A stretch of 61,318 bases of DNA from CBDCBA01 sp965214125 (GTDB taxonomy: Bacteria > Planctomycetota > Phycisphaerae > Tepidisphaerales > Tepidisphaeraceae): NCBI GenBank assembly GCA_965214125.1, contig CBDCBA010000013.1, positions 1 through 61,318 of the forward strand, in the 5' to 3' direction. Every line of letters begins with the position of its first letter. Position 1 is the first letter of the stretch. Of this stretch, positions 1-10,113 are shown one piece after another. The translations under genes and the position numbers were made by a program. A model generated the notes under the pieces. That model had not been told where the DNA came from. It worked only from the letters and a program-made list of their open reading frames with translations, and searched no databases.

Positions 1-138
1 AAGCGGCTGACGTTCGTTGGCGTGGAGCCGGACGGCGATTGGCGGCTGCGTGTCGTGCGCGGCGGGGGCGAGGCGCTGACGATGCGCGACGCGCGGCTGA
101 GCGAGGCCGAACTCGCCACCGCCGGCGAGCGCGCGTGA
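1..138 (+). CDS. 3' end of an unidentified protein
   Basis: The frame is open from the first base of the window to TGA at 136-138 and encodes the last 45 residues of a protein. The fragment begins KRLTFVGVEPDGDWRLRVV and ends in a charged, Ala/Glu-rich segment. It looks coding because of its GC-rich third positions and mixed acidic and basic residues. The next gene starts 40 bases later on the same strand, so the two may be co-transcribed. I do not recognise the family. Confidence 0.5.
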   Translation, partial: KRLTFVGVEPDGDWRLRVVRGGGEALTMRDARLSEAELATAGERA

Positions 139-178
139 CGGACCTGCTGGCCCACGGCGTGGCGGCGGAGGTGGTCTT

Positions 179-1094
179 GTGAGGTGGCTTGTGTTCTGTG
201 CGCTCTGCACGGTGCTGTCGCTCGCCGGCTGTCGCGGTGGGGCGGTTCGGGAGCCGGCGGAGGTGCCGTACCTTCCGCCGACGCTGTCGCTCGTGGAGTT
301 GGTCGAGCGGGTGAATGCCAACAACGCGCGGCTGCCGTCGCTGGCGGCGGGGGGGTACTTCGACGCGGTGCTGGTCGAGGAGCCCGGCGGCGACCCGACG
401 CCGCCGATCAACGGGACACTGAGCCTGCTGCACCTCAAGCCCGACCGCCTGCGTCTGGCCGCGAAAAAGGACCTCGCCGGCAACGTCTTCGAACTCGGCA
501 CCGACGGCGAGCGCTTCTGGATGCACCTGCCGCTGGAGGACGTGCTCTACACCGGCTCGTTCGACGACGTCGACGAACGCGCCGCCGCCACGCTGCCGGT
601 GCGGCCGGACCTGATCCTGCAAGTGCTCGGCGTGAACCTGCTGCCAACCGATCTCGCGGAGTGGCCCGCGCCCGCGATGGAGTACGACCCGGATGCGCGG
701 GCCTACATGGTGCGGTTTATTGAGCCCGCCGCCGTCGGTGAGCCGCGCCTGAAGTTCGCCAAACAGGTGTGGTACGACGCGCCGCTGGACCTGAGCCAGA
801 CCCCGCTGCCGCGCAAGGTAATCCTCAGCGACGATCACGGCCGGCCGGTGCTGGCGGCGAACCTGACAAACCACCGCCCTGTCGGCGACGGCCCCGACGC
901 GCCGCTCGTCGCCACGCGGTTCACGCTCTTTTTTCCCGGAAACCGGCAGCAAGATGCTCCTGCGCCTCGATGATGTCGCCCTCACGCGCGACGCCCGCCG
1001 CGGGCCGGATCTGCCAACCGAGCGATCATTCCGCTTCGATCCGGGCGACTATCCCGGCGCGACGCTGCGTTCGCTCGATCGGCCGGCGCAGTGA
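179..1094 (+). CDS. LolA-like periplasmic lipoprotein, frameshifted
   Basis: The GTG start is followed by a short hydrophobic signal ending in a lipobox (LAGC), so the product is predicted to be a lipoprotein. The body (ANNARLPSL, then alternating strands with KPDRLRLAAKKDLAGNVFELGTDG) resembles outer-membrane lipoprotein carrier (LolA/DUF4292-like) folds, which bind acyl chains. The uninterrupted frame stops at 973. Past a run of six T (929-934), however, the neighbouring frame continues naturally as FFPETGSKMLLRLDDVALTRD and ends at 1094. Removing one T gives a 304-residue protein. I therefore annotate one gene with a +1 lesion, probably a homopolymer error. The family assignment is by resemblance only. 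Confidence 0.6.
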
Positions 1095-1115
1095 CTGCCC
1101 GCCGCGCCGTCTACG

Positions 1116-2757
1116 ATGCTCGCCCCGTTGAACAGGCCTTGGCCCATCCTCCGACGGTTCACGCTGCTCGCGCTCCTGACGTTGTGCGTCGCCGCACCCG
1201 CGCGCGCGCAGGACGAGCCGCGCACCGAGCTGACGCACCTGCACTCGCTCGGGATCGACGGCGCCGAACTGCTCGCGCTCACGACGTTCGGACCTGACCG
1301 CCTCGATCCGACGAAGCTCGCCTTCCCAAACCGAACTGCGCCGCCGCGTCGCGGGGAGCGGCAGCGACCGCTGGCAGGTTGTGGCGACCTTCTCCCGGCC
1401 CATTCTGGCGATGGGCAACCTGGGCGACGGCGAGATCGCGCTGCTGCTGGGCGAGGCCGCCGGCGATGGCGATCCGGCGACGCGGCCAGCGGCGTCACAA
1501 TTGCGCAAGCTCGCCTTCCGCGGCGGGTCGTTGGCGACGGTCGACCCGTCGTTCAATCCTGCGGCACGGCCGATCGACGTTCGCCTGCCCGAGCTTCCCG
1601 GCGGCGTGGTCGCACTTGACCTTGCCGCCGCGTCCGACGAAGACGGCCGCCGGCTCTACGCCCTGGGCAACGACGGCCACCTGTACGCGTTGGCCGACGC
1701 GGAGGCCGGGTGGATGTCTGTCGGCGGCGTGCCGGACGACGTCCTAGCTCTCGATCTCGGCGACGCCGGCGACCTGGCCCTGGCCGCCCGGCGTGGCGAG
1801 GCCATCGTCGCGTTCACGTGGGCCGGCGACGCCTGGCAACTTGTCGGCGAGGCCGCCGGCGAAGACGCCCTCGTGGTCGACGCCATGCCCACCCTTGCCG
1901 GGGGGCCGCTTTTGCTCGTGAGCGACGGCGTGGGTGACCGTCTGGTTCGGTGGACCGACGCGGCCGCCGCATCCGAGCCGGTGGCGTGGCGCCCGGAGGC
2001 GAGCGACACGCCGGCCCTCGCGGCTGACGACCCGCGTGCGGCGGCGCTGGCGTTGGGATCGATTCGCTTGACGCGGGCGGTGGTCGCTTCGGAGTTGCCG
2101 CGTGGCGCGAGCCTGCTTCGGCTGGAAGTCGACCCGGCGACGCTGTCGCCGCTGGGCGACGGCGCGGCGCGGCCGCTGGCGTTGGACGTGGGGCTGTCGC
2201 CACGGGCGGAGAACGTGCTGACGTTCATCGTGTGGGGCCTGCTCGTGCTGGCGTTCGTCGGCCTGCTCCGCCAGCCGCAGCGCCGCGACGACGGCTCGAC
2301 CCCGCCGGCCAACGCCAGCGAGGCGGAGGCGGCCACGGCGGTGCCGTCGCCGTTCCTGCGCATCTTCGCCGGCATGGTCGATGCGCTTCCGATCGTTTTC
2401 GCGCTGGGCCTGTTCGCGGCCTCGGGCGGCGAGCTGCCGCGGGCGACGAACGTGATCCTCTTCGCGGTCGGCCTGCTCGCGTACGTGCTCGTGCCGATGA
2501 TGGGCGAACTACTCAGCGGCCGCAGCATCGGCAAAATGCTCTTCGGTCTGCGCGTGATCTCCGCCGTCGATGCCGGGCCCGCGCCGGCGTGGAGCATTGT
2601 GCTGCGCAATCTGATCCGGCCGATCGATTTGTGCGGCGGCATCCTCGCCGCCCGTTTCACCCAGCGGGCGCAACGCCTCGGCGACCTGCTCGGCAAGACC
2701 GCCGTCGTCCGCTCGCCCGTCCAGCAGGATGGCCAGGAGCCGCCCGCTACCGAATGA
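1116..2757 (+). CDS. RDD-family membrane protein with secreted N-terminal domain, frameshifted
   Basis: The protein begins with a signal peptide (LALLTLCVAAPARA). It continues as a ~360-residue exported region of short repeated strands, possibly a beta-propeller, then a transmembrane segment (VLTFIVWGLLVLAFVGLL). The C-terminal RDD domain has the diagnostic start FLRIFAGMVDALPI, the SIGKMLFGLRVI turn and the LGDLLGKTAVV end. The first ~70 codons are in one frame and the rest is in another. The switch lies near 1323-1326, where dropping one base joins KLA to SQTELRRRVAG and gives 546 residues. RDD proteins are poorly characterised and some affect ion transport. The 3' end overlaps the convergent ubiX by 11 bp. 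Confidence 0.72.
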
Positions 2758-3403
2758 CCTCGACGCGCCCGTCCACGTAACGCTGCGGTGGGCGGGGCGA
2801 GTCAGGATCCCACCGCGTGTCGAACTCGTGAGCGACGCCAACCAGGTCGAGCAGCTTACCCGCGACGAAGTCGACGATGTCGCCGATCGACTGCGGGTTC
2901 AGGTAGAATCCCGGATTCGCGCTGGCCATGATCGCGCCGACGTCGCTGAGGGTCTTGATGTTGGCGATGTCCAGCGGCGAGGGGGGCATCTCGCGGTGGA
3001 CGATCACGAGGCGGCGACGCTCCTTCAGCGTGACGGCCGCCGTCCGGCTGATCAGGTTGCCGCCGAGCCCGACCGCGACCTCCGCGAGCGTGTTGCTGCT
3101 GGCGGGGACGATCACCATGCCGTCGTGCAGAAAACTTCCGCTCGCGAGGGAGTCGCCGACGTCGTTGTAGTTGTGCGGGACGAGGCGATCGAGGTCGTCG
3201 CGGTCGGCGAGTTCGCGCAGGCCCGCGGCGTCGAGCTTCCTGATGCCGAGTTCGTCGTGGAGCAACCGCCGCCCGAGCGGGCTGACGACGAGGTGCGTCT
3301 CGACATTTGCCGCGAGCAGGCCCTGGACGAAGCGCTGGGCGTAGAGCGCCCCGCTGGCGCCGGTGATCGCGGTGACGATGCGGGTCGGTCGCTCACTGGC
3401 CAT
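2747..3403 (-). CDS. ubiX: Flavin prenyltransferase UbiX
   Basis: A 218-residue protein of normal UbiX length. It has the N-terminal ITGASGALYAQR phosphate-binding loop, the VVSPLGRR segment, the SGSFLHDGMVIVPASSNTLA core, and VIVHREMPPSPLDIANI with the conserved Arg/Glu prenyl- and FMN-binding residues. UbiX transfers dimethylallyl phosphate to FMN to make the prenylated flavin cofactor used by UbiD-type decarboxylases. No ubiD lies in this window. The gene is convergent with the RDD gene and overlaps its last 11 bp. Confidence 0.95.
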   Translation of the reverse strand: MASERPTRIVTAITGASGALYAQRFVQGLLAANVETHLVVSPLGRRLLHDELGIRKLDAAGLRELADRDDLDRLVPHNYNDVGDSLASGSFLHDGMVIVPASSNTLAEVAVGLGGNLISRTAAVTLKERRRLVIVHREMPPSPLDIANIKTLSDVGAIMASANPGFYLNPQSIGDIVDFVAGKLLDLVGVAHEFDTRWDPDSPRPPQRYVDGRVEVIR

Positions 3404-3452
3404 GCCGCGAGGGTACGGCCACGGCGACCACGGCGTTTCAGAAGCGGCCCGG

Positions 3453-3851
3453 TCAGGCGACGAAGCCAGGCGGCGTCATCGCGCGCTGGGGGAAGGCGCG
3501 AAGCACCTGCTTGTCGGTCGTCACGAGCGGGGCGTCCACCGTCTCGGCGACGGCGACGAACTCGCAGTCGTAGCTCGTGCAGCCGGATCGGGCGGCAAGG
3601 CGGAGGACCTCGCGCGGCGTCGGCTGACGTGCGAAGGTGACTAATGACATCGCGCGAGCGAACATTTCCTCCAAATGCCGTGCATCCGCGTCGGCGAACT
3701 GCAACTGCTTCACCATCACGTTGAGCAACTCGCTTCGCAGCAGCGGCGGGCAGAACCAGTCGCTGTCTGCCGTCCAGACCGCGTTCGCGACGGTCGACTG
3801 CGGCGACGGCAACACCAGGTATGCAAGGACGTTTGTGTCGACAACCATCAC
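3453..3851 (-). CDS. PIN-domain protein (VapC-like toxin)
   Basis: A 132-residue protein of typical VapC length. It opens with MMVVDTNVLAYLVL, the first acidic residue of a PIN site. A mid-protein Glu lies in the PPLLRSELLNV helix, YDCEFVAVAE follows, and LVTTDKQVL supplies the last acidic residues. PIN toxins are Mg-dependent ribonucleases. The start overlaps the stop of the upstream small gene by 4 bp (ATGA type), so the two are translationally coupled as in VapBC operons. The target RNA cannot be inferred. Confidence 0.85.
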   Translation of the reverse strand: MMVVDTNVLAYLVLPSPQSTVANAVWTADSDWFCPPLLRSELLNVMVKQLQFADADARHLEEMFARAMSLVTFARQPTPREVLRLAARSGCTSYDCEFVAVAETVDAPLVTTDKQVLRAFPQRAMTPPGFVA

Positions 3852-4081
3852 GGACGATCCGCCTTTGCCTTCTCGAGAACCTCGTCGGTGAGCCAGCCAA
3901 GCTTGCGAGATTTGCGGAACTCATCGAGCTCCGCAAGCGCGCGTTCGGCCCGCTCGCGGTCCTCGACCGCCTTCTTCAGCAGGCGGCGCACCAGCTCGTC
4001 GCGCGGCTGCTCGGCGAGTTCGGCCAGCTTTTGAAGGCGAGCCTCCAGTTCCGGCGGGATGTTGATGCAGTGTTCGGCCAT
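3848..4081 (-). CDS. Antitoxin partner of the PIN protein (VapB-like)
   Basis: A 77-residue protein starting MAEHCINIPPELEARLQKLAEL. This looks like a ribbon-helix-helix DNA-binding N-terminus followed by a long charged helix (VEDRERAERALAELDEFRKS) that could occupy the toxin site. It sits immediately upstream of the PIN gene with a 4-bp overlap, the normal antitoxin-first order. By analogy it would repress its own promoter. The short gap to mnmA (13 bp, same strand) could allow read-through from mnmA. Confidence 0.8.
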   Translation of the reverse strand: MAEHCINIPPELEARLQKLAELAEQPRDELVRRLLKKAVEDRERAERALAELDEFRKSRKLGWLTDEVLEKAKADRP

Positions 4082-4093
4082 GACGTTCGCATT

Positions 4094-5239
<1,146 letters not shown>

Positions 5240-5248
<9 letters not shown>

Positions 5249-5818
5249 TCCCTTCTGCTGGCCCTTGCTTCTCTACTCAATCCGACGACGCACCCCGCGA
5301 CCCAACCGATTACGCCCACCTTCAGTCTCCACTTTGTTGCCGAAGATGCTGTGGATGAAGCGGACACGATCGAGTTGCCGGCTGAGGATGAGCCGGGCGG
5401 CGTCCTGCGTCTTCGACGCGATGCCGTGCTCGACGCGGGTCACATTGCCGAGGCGTATCGCGTCGAGGGGCCGGATGGGCCGGATGGGCCGGATGGGCCG
5501 GATGGGCCGGATGGGCCGGATGGGCCGGATGGGCCGGATGGGCCGGATGGGCCGGATGGGCCGGATGGGCCGGATGCGATAAGCCTGCGCATGACCGACG
5601 ACGGCGCCCGCCTGCTCCGCAACGCGACCGCCGCGCACGTGGGCAAGCGACTCGCCTTCGTCCTCGATAGCCGGGTTTTACTGGCGCCAACGGTTCACAG
5701 CCCGATCTCGCGTGACGCCGTGATCGCCGGAGGCGGCGACGGGTTCGATGCGGACGCGCTGCTGCGCCGCCTGAATGCCGCCATCGACGCCGCCAAGCTC
5801 GACCAATCCGGGACTTGA
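5240..5818 (+). CDS. Secreted SecD P1-head-like protein with a (GPD)12 tract
   Basis: A 192-residue exported protein with signal MLHSLLLALASLLN. After the repeat comes ISLRMTDDGARLL, then VGKRLAFVLDSRVLLAPTV and a final helix. This pattern strongly recalls the periplasmic P1 head of SecD (DEGA..F..LT..NVGKRLAIVLDGKVL.AP.I). The VLDAGHIAEAY segment before the repeat also fits that domain. There is no SecD transmembrane domain, so this is a free-standing copy. Twelve Gly-Pro-Asp triplets sit in the loop between these parts. Its role is unknown. Confidence 0.65.
5468..5575 (+). repeat. 9-bp tandem repeat (GGGCCGGAT) x12
   Basis: Twelve exact copies of GGGCCGGAT, 108 bp, encode (Gly-Pro-Asp)12 inside the SecD-P1-like gene. 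The unit is a multiple of three, so copy-number change keeps the frame. The absence of any drift between copies points to recent expansion or ongoing slippage. Confidence 0.95.
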
Positions 5819-5850
5819 TACGGCGTCTCAAGACGCTATCGTGCCGGCCC

Positions 5851-6756
5851 ATGATGATACCGCGTCTCAATTGCTCGTCCCGCCGCGCCGGGTTCACGCT
5901 CGTCGAACTCCTCGTCGTCATCGGCATCATCGCCCTGCTGATCGGTATCCTCCTGCCAAGCCTCGGCCGCGCCCGACTGTCGGCGCGCAGCACCGTGAAT
6001 CTCTCGAACCTCCGCCAGCTTTCGACGGGTCTGGAGATGTACCGCAACGAGGCTGAAGGGCGTTTTCCGACGCACTCGTCGCTGAAGTCGCTCACGACCC
6101 AGGCCACCCCGCCGAGCCCGCGCATCCGCTGGTCGGATCGGCTCTACCCGTACCTGAACGACACGGGCATCTTCAGCAGCCCGCTGCTCGACGACCGCGC
6201 CCTCAAGACGGAGATGAAGCCCTTCGCCCACACCGTGCGCGTCGTCGGCGGAACACTCGACGATTCGCAGGCGATCTACTGGGGCGGCTACGGCTACAAC
6301 TTCCAATACCTCGGCAACGCCCGCGTCAAGCCGGGCAACAACGGGCCGCTTGCCGCCACGACGGCGAGCGTCAAGGACAGCTCCGGCACCGTCGCATTCG
6401 CCGACACCAAGGGCAGCCGCGACGGCGACGACACGTTCGATTACGACGAGGGCACCTACGTCATCGACCCGCCGCTGCAAAGCCTGTTCTTCGGCAGTCG
6501 CGGCAGCCGGGCAACCTCGGCCGACCCGCTGGACGCCGGCAACTACGGCTACAGCGGCGGCGACGGCACGGCTGGGGCTTTGGTTCCCGAGCACCGCGCC
6601 ACGCCCGACGCCCGAAACATCGGTGAGAAGGTCGCGGTCGTCTGCGTCGACGGCCACGGCGAGCTGATCCTGCTCCGCGACCTCGACGACCGCGACGGCA
6701 ACGAGCAGCCCGACAACGGCTTTTGGAACGGCCTCGGCGACGTCGGCGAGCGCTAG
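5851..6756 (+). CDS. Prepilin-type N-terminal cleavage/methylation protein (pseudopilin-like)
   Basis: About 301 residues from ATG 5851. A basic leader is followed by RRAGFTLVELLVVIGIIALL, the type IV prepilin peptidase site and hydrophobic helix. The body includes LSNLRQLSTGLEMYRNE and ends with VVCVDGHGELILL, the H-x-DG-type element typical of the large planctomycete DUF1559-like families. A start 36 bp upstream is possible, but ATG 5851 gives a normal short leader. The TAG stop is part of the left target site of the MITE-like element that follows. Confidence 0.85.
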   Translation: MMIPRLNCSSRRAGFTLVELLVVIGIIALLIGILLPSLGRARLSARSTVNLSNLRQLSTGLEMYRNEAEGRFPTHSSLKSLTTQATPPSPRIRWSDRLYPYLNDTGIFSSPLLDDRALKTEMKPFAHTVRVVGGTLDDSQAIYWGGYGYNFQYLGNARVKPGNNGPLAATTASVKDSSGTVAFADTKGSRDGDDTFDYDEGTYVIDPPLQSLFFGSRGSRATSADPLDAGNYGYSGGDGTAGALVPEHRATPDARNIGEKVAVVCVDGHGELILLRDLDDRDGNEQPDNGFWNGLGDVGER

Positions 6757-6891
6757 CAGGCTGCTGCAAAAGGCGATCGCGGCAGAAAACCGGCTTACGG
6801 ATGACCTTGATCTCCTGCCGAGGGTGTACCTCCCGATGCCGAAAAAGCATCATCCGTCAGACACGCCGGGCCTTTTGCAGCAGCCTGCTAG
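6753..6891. mobile_element. MITE-like element, 18-bp perfect terminal inverted repeats
   Basis: CAGGCTGCTGCAAAAGGC (6757-6774) is repeated exactly inverted at 6870-6887. Both ends are flanked by CTAG (6753-6756 and 6888-6891), which fits the YTAR 4-bp target duplication of IS5-type elements. The ~95-bp interior encodes nothing evident. This is a non-autonomous element and presumably needed a transposase in trans. It sits exactly on the stop codon of the pseudopilin gene and recreates TAG. Confidence 0.8.
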
Positions 6892-6902
6892 AGCAACTGG
6901 CA

Positions 6903-7660
6903 TTACGTTCCCCTGTAGCCGCAGCTTTGGACGAAGCCGAGGCAGTCGCTGGGCGTCAGCGTGTCGAGCGCCAGTTTCACCGCGACGGCCAGCTCTTTTG
7001 CCGTGTCGGCCGCGATCCGACGCAGCGTCGCCTTCACCTTACTCCTCAGCTTCTCGATCGGGTTGAGGTCTGGCGAGTACGGCAGATGCAGGGCAAGCCC
7101 TGCATCGGGCAGGTACCACACGCTGGCCCCGGCCGTCTCGATCGCCTCCATGAGCGGGTCGTGGCGTCGCCCGACACCGGGCCGCTTCTGCTCCCTGGCG
7201 ACGAGGTTGAGGGCTTGCTCTAAACCAGCGAATTTTTTGAGGCGAAGGCCCATCTGGCGCAGCGCTCGGCAAACCGTGCTCTCGACCACCTTGCTGTGCT
7301 CTCGACCACCTTGCCGTGCTCTCGACCACCTTGCCGTGCTCTCGACCACCTTGCCGTGCTCTCGACCACCTTGTGGTCCAGCATCGCCGCCAACTTCATC
7401 GCGGTGGTGCCGGGCCGACGCTCGACCGCGCTCCGCATTAACGCCAAGTCATCGTCGGTGAGCTTCGCGTGGCTAGCCTAGCGGCCGACCCCAGGTCCGA
7501 GGCGAGCCTCCGCGGCACGCCGACGCCATTCGCGGGCGGTGGTCGGGTCGATGTCGAACCGCCTCGCGACCGCCGCCGCCGTCTCGCCGGCGTCCACCGC
7601 CCGAACCACCTTCCGCCTCACGTCCATCGAGCAAGCTCGCATCCTCAACATCCTGACGAA
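6903..7660 (-). pseudogene. IS630-family transposase remnant
   Basis: Pieces of one IS630 transposase lie in three frames. They are an N-terminal HTH (SMDVRRKVVRAVDAGETAAA, then FDIDPTTAREWRRRA), a middle piece (RPGTTAMKLAAMLDHKVVEST, CRALRQMGLRLKK) and a C-terminal DDE end (LPYSPDLNPIEKLRSKVKATL). The catalytic core with the first two Asp is deleted between QKRPGVGRR and HDPLMEAIETAGA. The middle is broken by five copies of a 20-bp unit, and a 22-bp palindrome is inserted before the LPYSPDLNPIE motif. No convincing outer ends were found. The copy is certainly inactive. Confidence 0.85.
7274..7373. repeat. 20-bp tandem repeat x5 inside the IS630 remnant
   Basis: Five consecutive copies of a 20-bp unit built on CGTGCTCTCGACCACCTTG, with one substitution in the second copy. 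Twenty is not a multiple of three, so each copy shifts the frame. An uninterrupted transposase should have this segment once, encoding VVEST. Confidence 0.92.
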
Positions 7661-7723
7661 CGGGGGACCGAGGCGCAAGCACGCTCTAGCGTGCAATTGG
7701 TCAACGGCATCGCGGTGCCACAT

Positions 7724-8439
7724 CGGGATTGGGGCGGTCGGCCCAGGCTCTACAACTTATTTGTGTGCAACATCAACGCCATCATTGGTAGGGGGAGCAT
7801 GCCGCGCTGCTCGACGCCGCTGCGGCACGGCGCGACGGGCCGGCGGTGCGACACCCCGCGTGGCTCGACCTGATCGGGGGCCGTCGGTCACTCGCGTCTC
7901 GCTCTGGTGCTGTGGCTACGGCGGGCCAGCGCCTCAGCACGGGCAACTCAGCTCGCGGGCCGCGACTTTCCGCTTTTGGCGGGGAGGTGTCGAGGTTACT
8001 GCCATTCGGGCGGCGCGTACGGCACTACATCCGTACAGCGAATGACAGTGAGAGCAACAGCGCCGCATCGCCGAACCGCAAGCTGATCGACATCCGCGGG
8101 CAGCGGCGGCTGCGGGACGATCTCGCCGGAATTAGGGCTGCCGCAGAGACCGATCCGAAACGAATTGGCGACTAGGCCGTCGAGGCCCGCAAGTGCGGTC
8201 GAGGCCCAACAGCGACGCTGTCGAAGCGGCTTTGAACGATGCGTGCTGCCCAGGCGGTCGCGTTCTGGTGTAGTTGCCGGCATTATGGAACCGCCGGCCG
8301 GCGGTATTGTTCAGCAGCGCCTCCCACGCCGCCTCCAGGCGGTCGGCATGTCTTTCGCCGCCGGCGCAGAATTGCATGGTCTGGTTGGCATATACGGTAC
8401 TATCGTCGGCCCACTAGAAGTAATCTTACATAATACCAA
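7724..8439. other. ~700 bp without a recognisable gene
   Basis: Open frames exist on both strands, but none has a recognisable domain, a consistent start and ribosome site, or a homologous feel. Base composition is uneven. A noticeably AT-richer patch around 8390-8450 (TAATCTTACATAATACC) is unlike its surroundings. The stretch lies between a dead IS630 copy and the 3' end of the sigma-54 activator gene, so it is most simply read as decayed mobile or intergenic DNA. Confidence 0.5.
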
Positions 8440-9966
8440 TTATCGGGCGTCAGCGGGCACGGGCACGGGCATGGGTGCCCCTCGCGCCGCGCGGGCTTTG
8501 ACGGTGCGGCGGTCCAAGCCGAGGTGGCGGGCGGCGGCGGAGTAGCTGCCGTGAACGGCCACGGCGCGGCCAGCGTAGAGGTCAAGCAGTTCTTCGGCGG
8601 AGAGCTTGGCTGCGTCGATCCGTTCGCTCAAGCCATCGCTCTCTTTCGCACGCGGCGGCGTGTAGCAGCGGCGGACGACAACGTTGCGCACGCACTGCTC
8701 GAGCTCTCGGAAGTTGCCCGGCCACGGATAGTGCGGCCCAAGGTCTCGCTCGACGCAGCCGGCCGCCTCATCGGCCACCGCGATGGCGGCGTCGGGGCCA
8801 ACCACGCGACGGGCGGCAAACCTCAGCAGGCGCAGCAACTCGCCCGCATCCCCTGCGAGTTGCTCGCGCAGCGGTGGCGTGCGAATCAGATCGCCGCTGA
8901 GCCGGTAGTACAGGTCGGCCCGAAAGCGACCGGCCGCCATCTCGCTCGGCAAGTCGCGGTTCGTCGCGGCGATGACCTTGCCCTCGAATCGCCGCGGTTT
9001 TGTCTCGCCGACGCGGGTGAACGAGCGCTCCTGCAACACGCGCAACAGCTTGACCTGCACCGCCGGCTCCGTTTCGCCCACCTCGTCAAGGAAGACGCAG
9101 CCGAATGGTCCGGCCTGCTCGAGCCAGCCGCGGCGATCGGTGCTGGCGCCGGTGAAGCTGCCGCGTTTATGGCCGAACAGTTCGCTCTCGATCAGCGTGG
9201 CCGGCAGCGCCGACAGGTTCAACGGCGCGAACGGTCCCGCGGGCGCAAATGATCGACTTCGCTCATCGAACGGCCGGTATTGCGACCGGGCGATGGCGGC
9301 GGCGACAATCTCCTTGCCGGTGCCGCTCTCGCCCGTGACCAATGTGGCGATGTCGCGCAGACGGTCGAACAGGTGGTGGGCGTGGCGGTCGCGATCGTGG
9401 GTGAAGATACTCTGCCAGACCGCCGCCCGCAGCAACGCGGCGGCCGGGCTGCCGCCGATCAGGCGGTCGAACACCTGCACGAAGGCCCTTCGCGTTTGAA
9501 AGAGGATCGCGAACAGGTGGGCGGGTGTGTGCGGCGACACCGGCTCGCCGCGCGGCGCCAAGAGGTCGGCGTAGCCGTCGCGCATCGTCCGCCACAGGCC
9601 GGCGGGCACAGCTGTCGGCTCCCCCTCGATCGACGTTTCGGCCAACGCGAGCAGCCCCGCGTGGCACCGGTAGTACAGGGCGTAGCTGGCGACGTCGGCG
9701 TAGAGGGCGAGGTCGCCGTCGCCCGCGCCCGCAATCTTGCCCTGGGCGGCGGCGCAAAGCGACTCGACCTCCGAGTGGATGCGCTCGACGTTGGGCCGGT
9801 TCGCCTCGAAGTCGACCGCGGCGCTCCACACGGGCTCGCCCGGCTCAAACGCCCCGCCCAGTGCCCGCCGCTCGGCCTCCTTGCGGGCCGGCAGAAACGG
9901 GTTGCCGTACGCCAAATCGCGCACCGCCTCGGCCTTGGCGCGTTGCGAGCGAGTGAAGAGTACCAT
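8440..9966 (-). CDS. Sigma-54-dependent transcriptional activator (AAA+/Fis)
   Basis: About 508 residues from ATG 9966. The first ~200 residues are a helical domain I do not recognise and not a receiver domain. The AAA+ module follows: Walker A GESGTGKE (~residue 212), the sigma-54 contact loop SFTGA (usual GAFTGA, here RGSFTGA, ~270), Walker B CVFLDEVGE, and sensor VIAATNRDLP with RFRADLYYRL. The C-terminus is a Fis-type HTH (SAAARHLGLDRRTVKARA). Such proteins open sigma-54 promoters using ATP. The gene is divergent from the VIT/VWA-rhombosortase operon, whose upstream region holds a GG-N10-GC element, so that operon is its likely target. Confidence 0.9.
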   Translation of the reverse strand: MVLFTRSQRAKAEAVRDLAYGNPFLPARKEAERRALGGAFEPGEPVWSAAVDFEANRPNVERIHSEVESLCAAAQGKIAGAGDGDLALYADVASYALYYRCHAGLLALAETSIEGEPTAVPAGLWRTMRDGYADLLAPRGEPVSPHTPAHLFAILFQTRRAFVQVFDRLIGGSPAAALLRAAVWQSIFTHDRDRHAHHLFDRLRDIATLVTGESGTGKEIVAAAIARSQYRPFDERSRSFAPAGPFAPLNLSALPATLIESELFGHKRGSFTGASTDRRGWLEQAGPFGCVFLDEVGETEPAVQVKLLRVLQERSFTRVGETKPRRFEGKVIAATNRDLPSEMAAGRFRADLYYRLSGDLIRTPPLREQLAGDAGELLRLLRFAARRVVGPDAAIAVADEAAGCVERDLGPHYPWPGNFRELEQCVRNVVVRRCYTPPRAKESDGLSERIDAAKLSAEELLDLYAGRAVAVHGSYSAAARHLGLDRRTVKARAARGAPMPVPVPADAR

Positions 9967-10063
9967 GCAGCGACTGTACAGCGGGTGCACATCAGAACGC
10001 CAATCCATTGGCCGCCGGACGAAAGAAGCGGCCGTTACGCGGCGGGATCGCATCTTTCGCTCC

Positions 10064-10079
10064 CGGCACGCCCGGTGCG
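10064..10079 (+). promoter_or_regulatory. Candidate sigma-54 (-24/-12) promoter
   Basis: CGGCACGCCCGGTGCG has the invariant GG (10065-10066) and GC (10077-10078) exactly ten bases apart. It keeps the GGCACG core of the TGGCACG-N4-TTGCW consensus, with mismatches at the first T, one T of TTGC and the final W. Transcription would start near 10090, about 44 bases before the VIT/VWA ATG. Support comes from the divergent sigma-54 activator gene next door. Confidence 0.6.
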
Positions 10080-10088
10080 TTGGGAGCG

Positions 10089-10113
10089 GCGACCGAGCGT
10101 GGTGTTCGGTCGC
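10089..10113 (+). promoter_or_regulatory. Inverted repeat in the leader of the VIT/VWA operon
   Basis: GCGACCGA (10089-10096) and TCGGTCGC (10106-10113) form perfect 8-bp arms with a 9-bp spacer. They lie just downstream of the candidate sigma-54 promoter. As RNA they would form a hairpin at the very 5' end of the transcript. As DNA they could be an operator. A purine-rich ribosome site (AAAGGA, 10121-10126) precedes the ATG at 10134. Confidence 0.5.

Noticed and set aside
5273..5646. Minus-strand proteins with (IRP)n, (SGP)n or (HPA)n repeats
   Set aside because: They are the other frames of the same 9-bp repeat. Only the plus-strand frame has a signal peptide and a recognisable domain.
7724..8439. 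Small proteins of 60-170 codons on both strands
   Set aside because: None has a ribosome site, signal, domain or consistent composition. I treat the region as non-coding or decayed.
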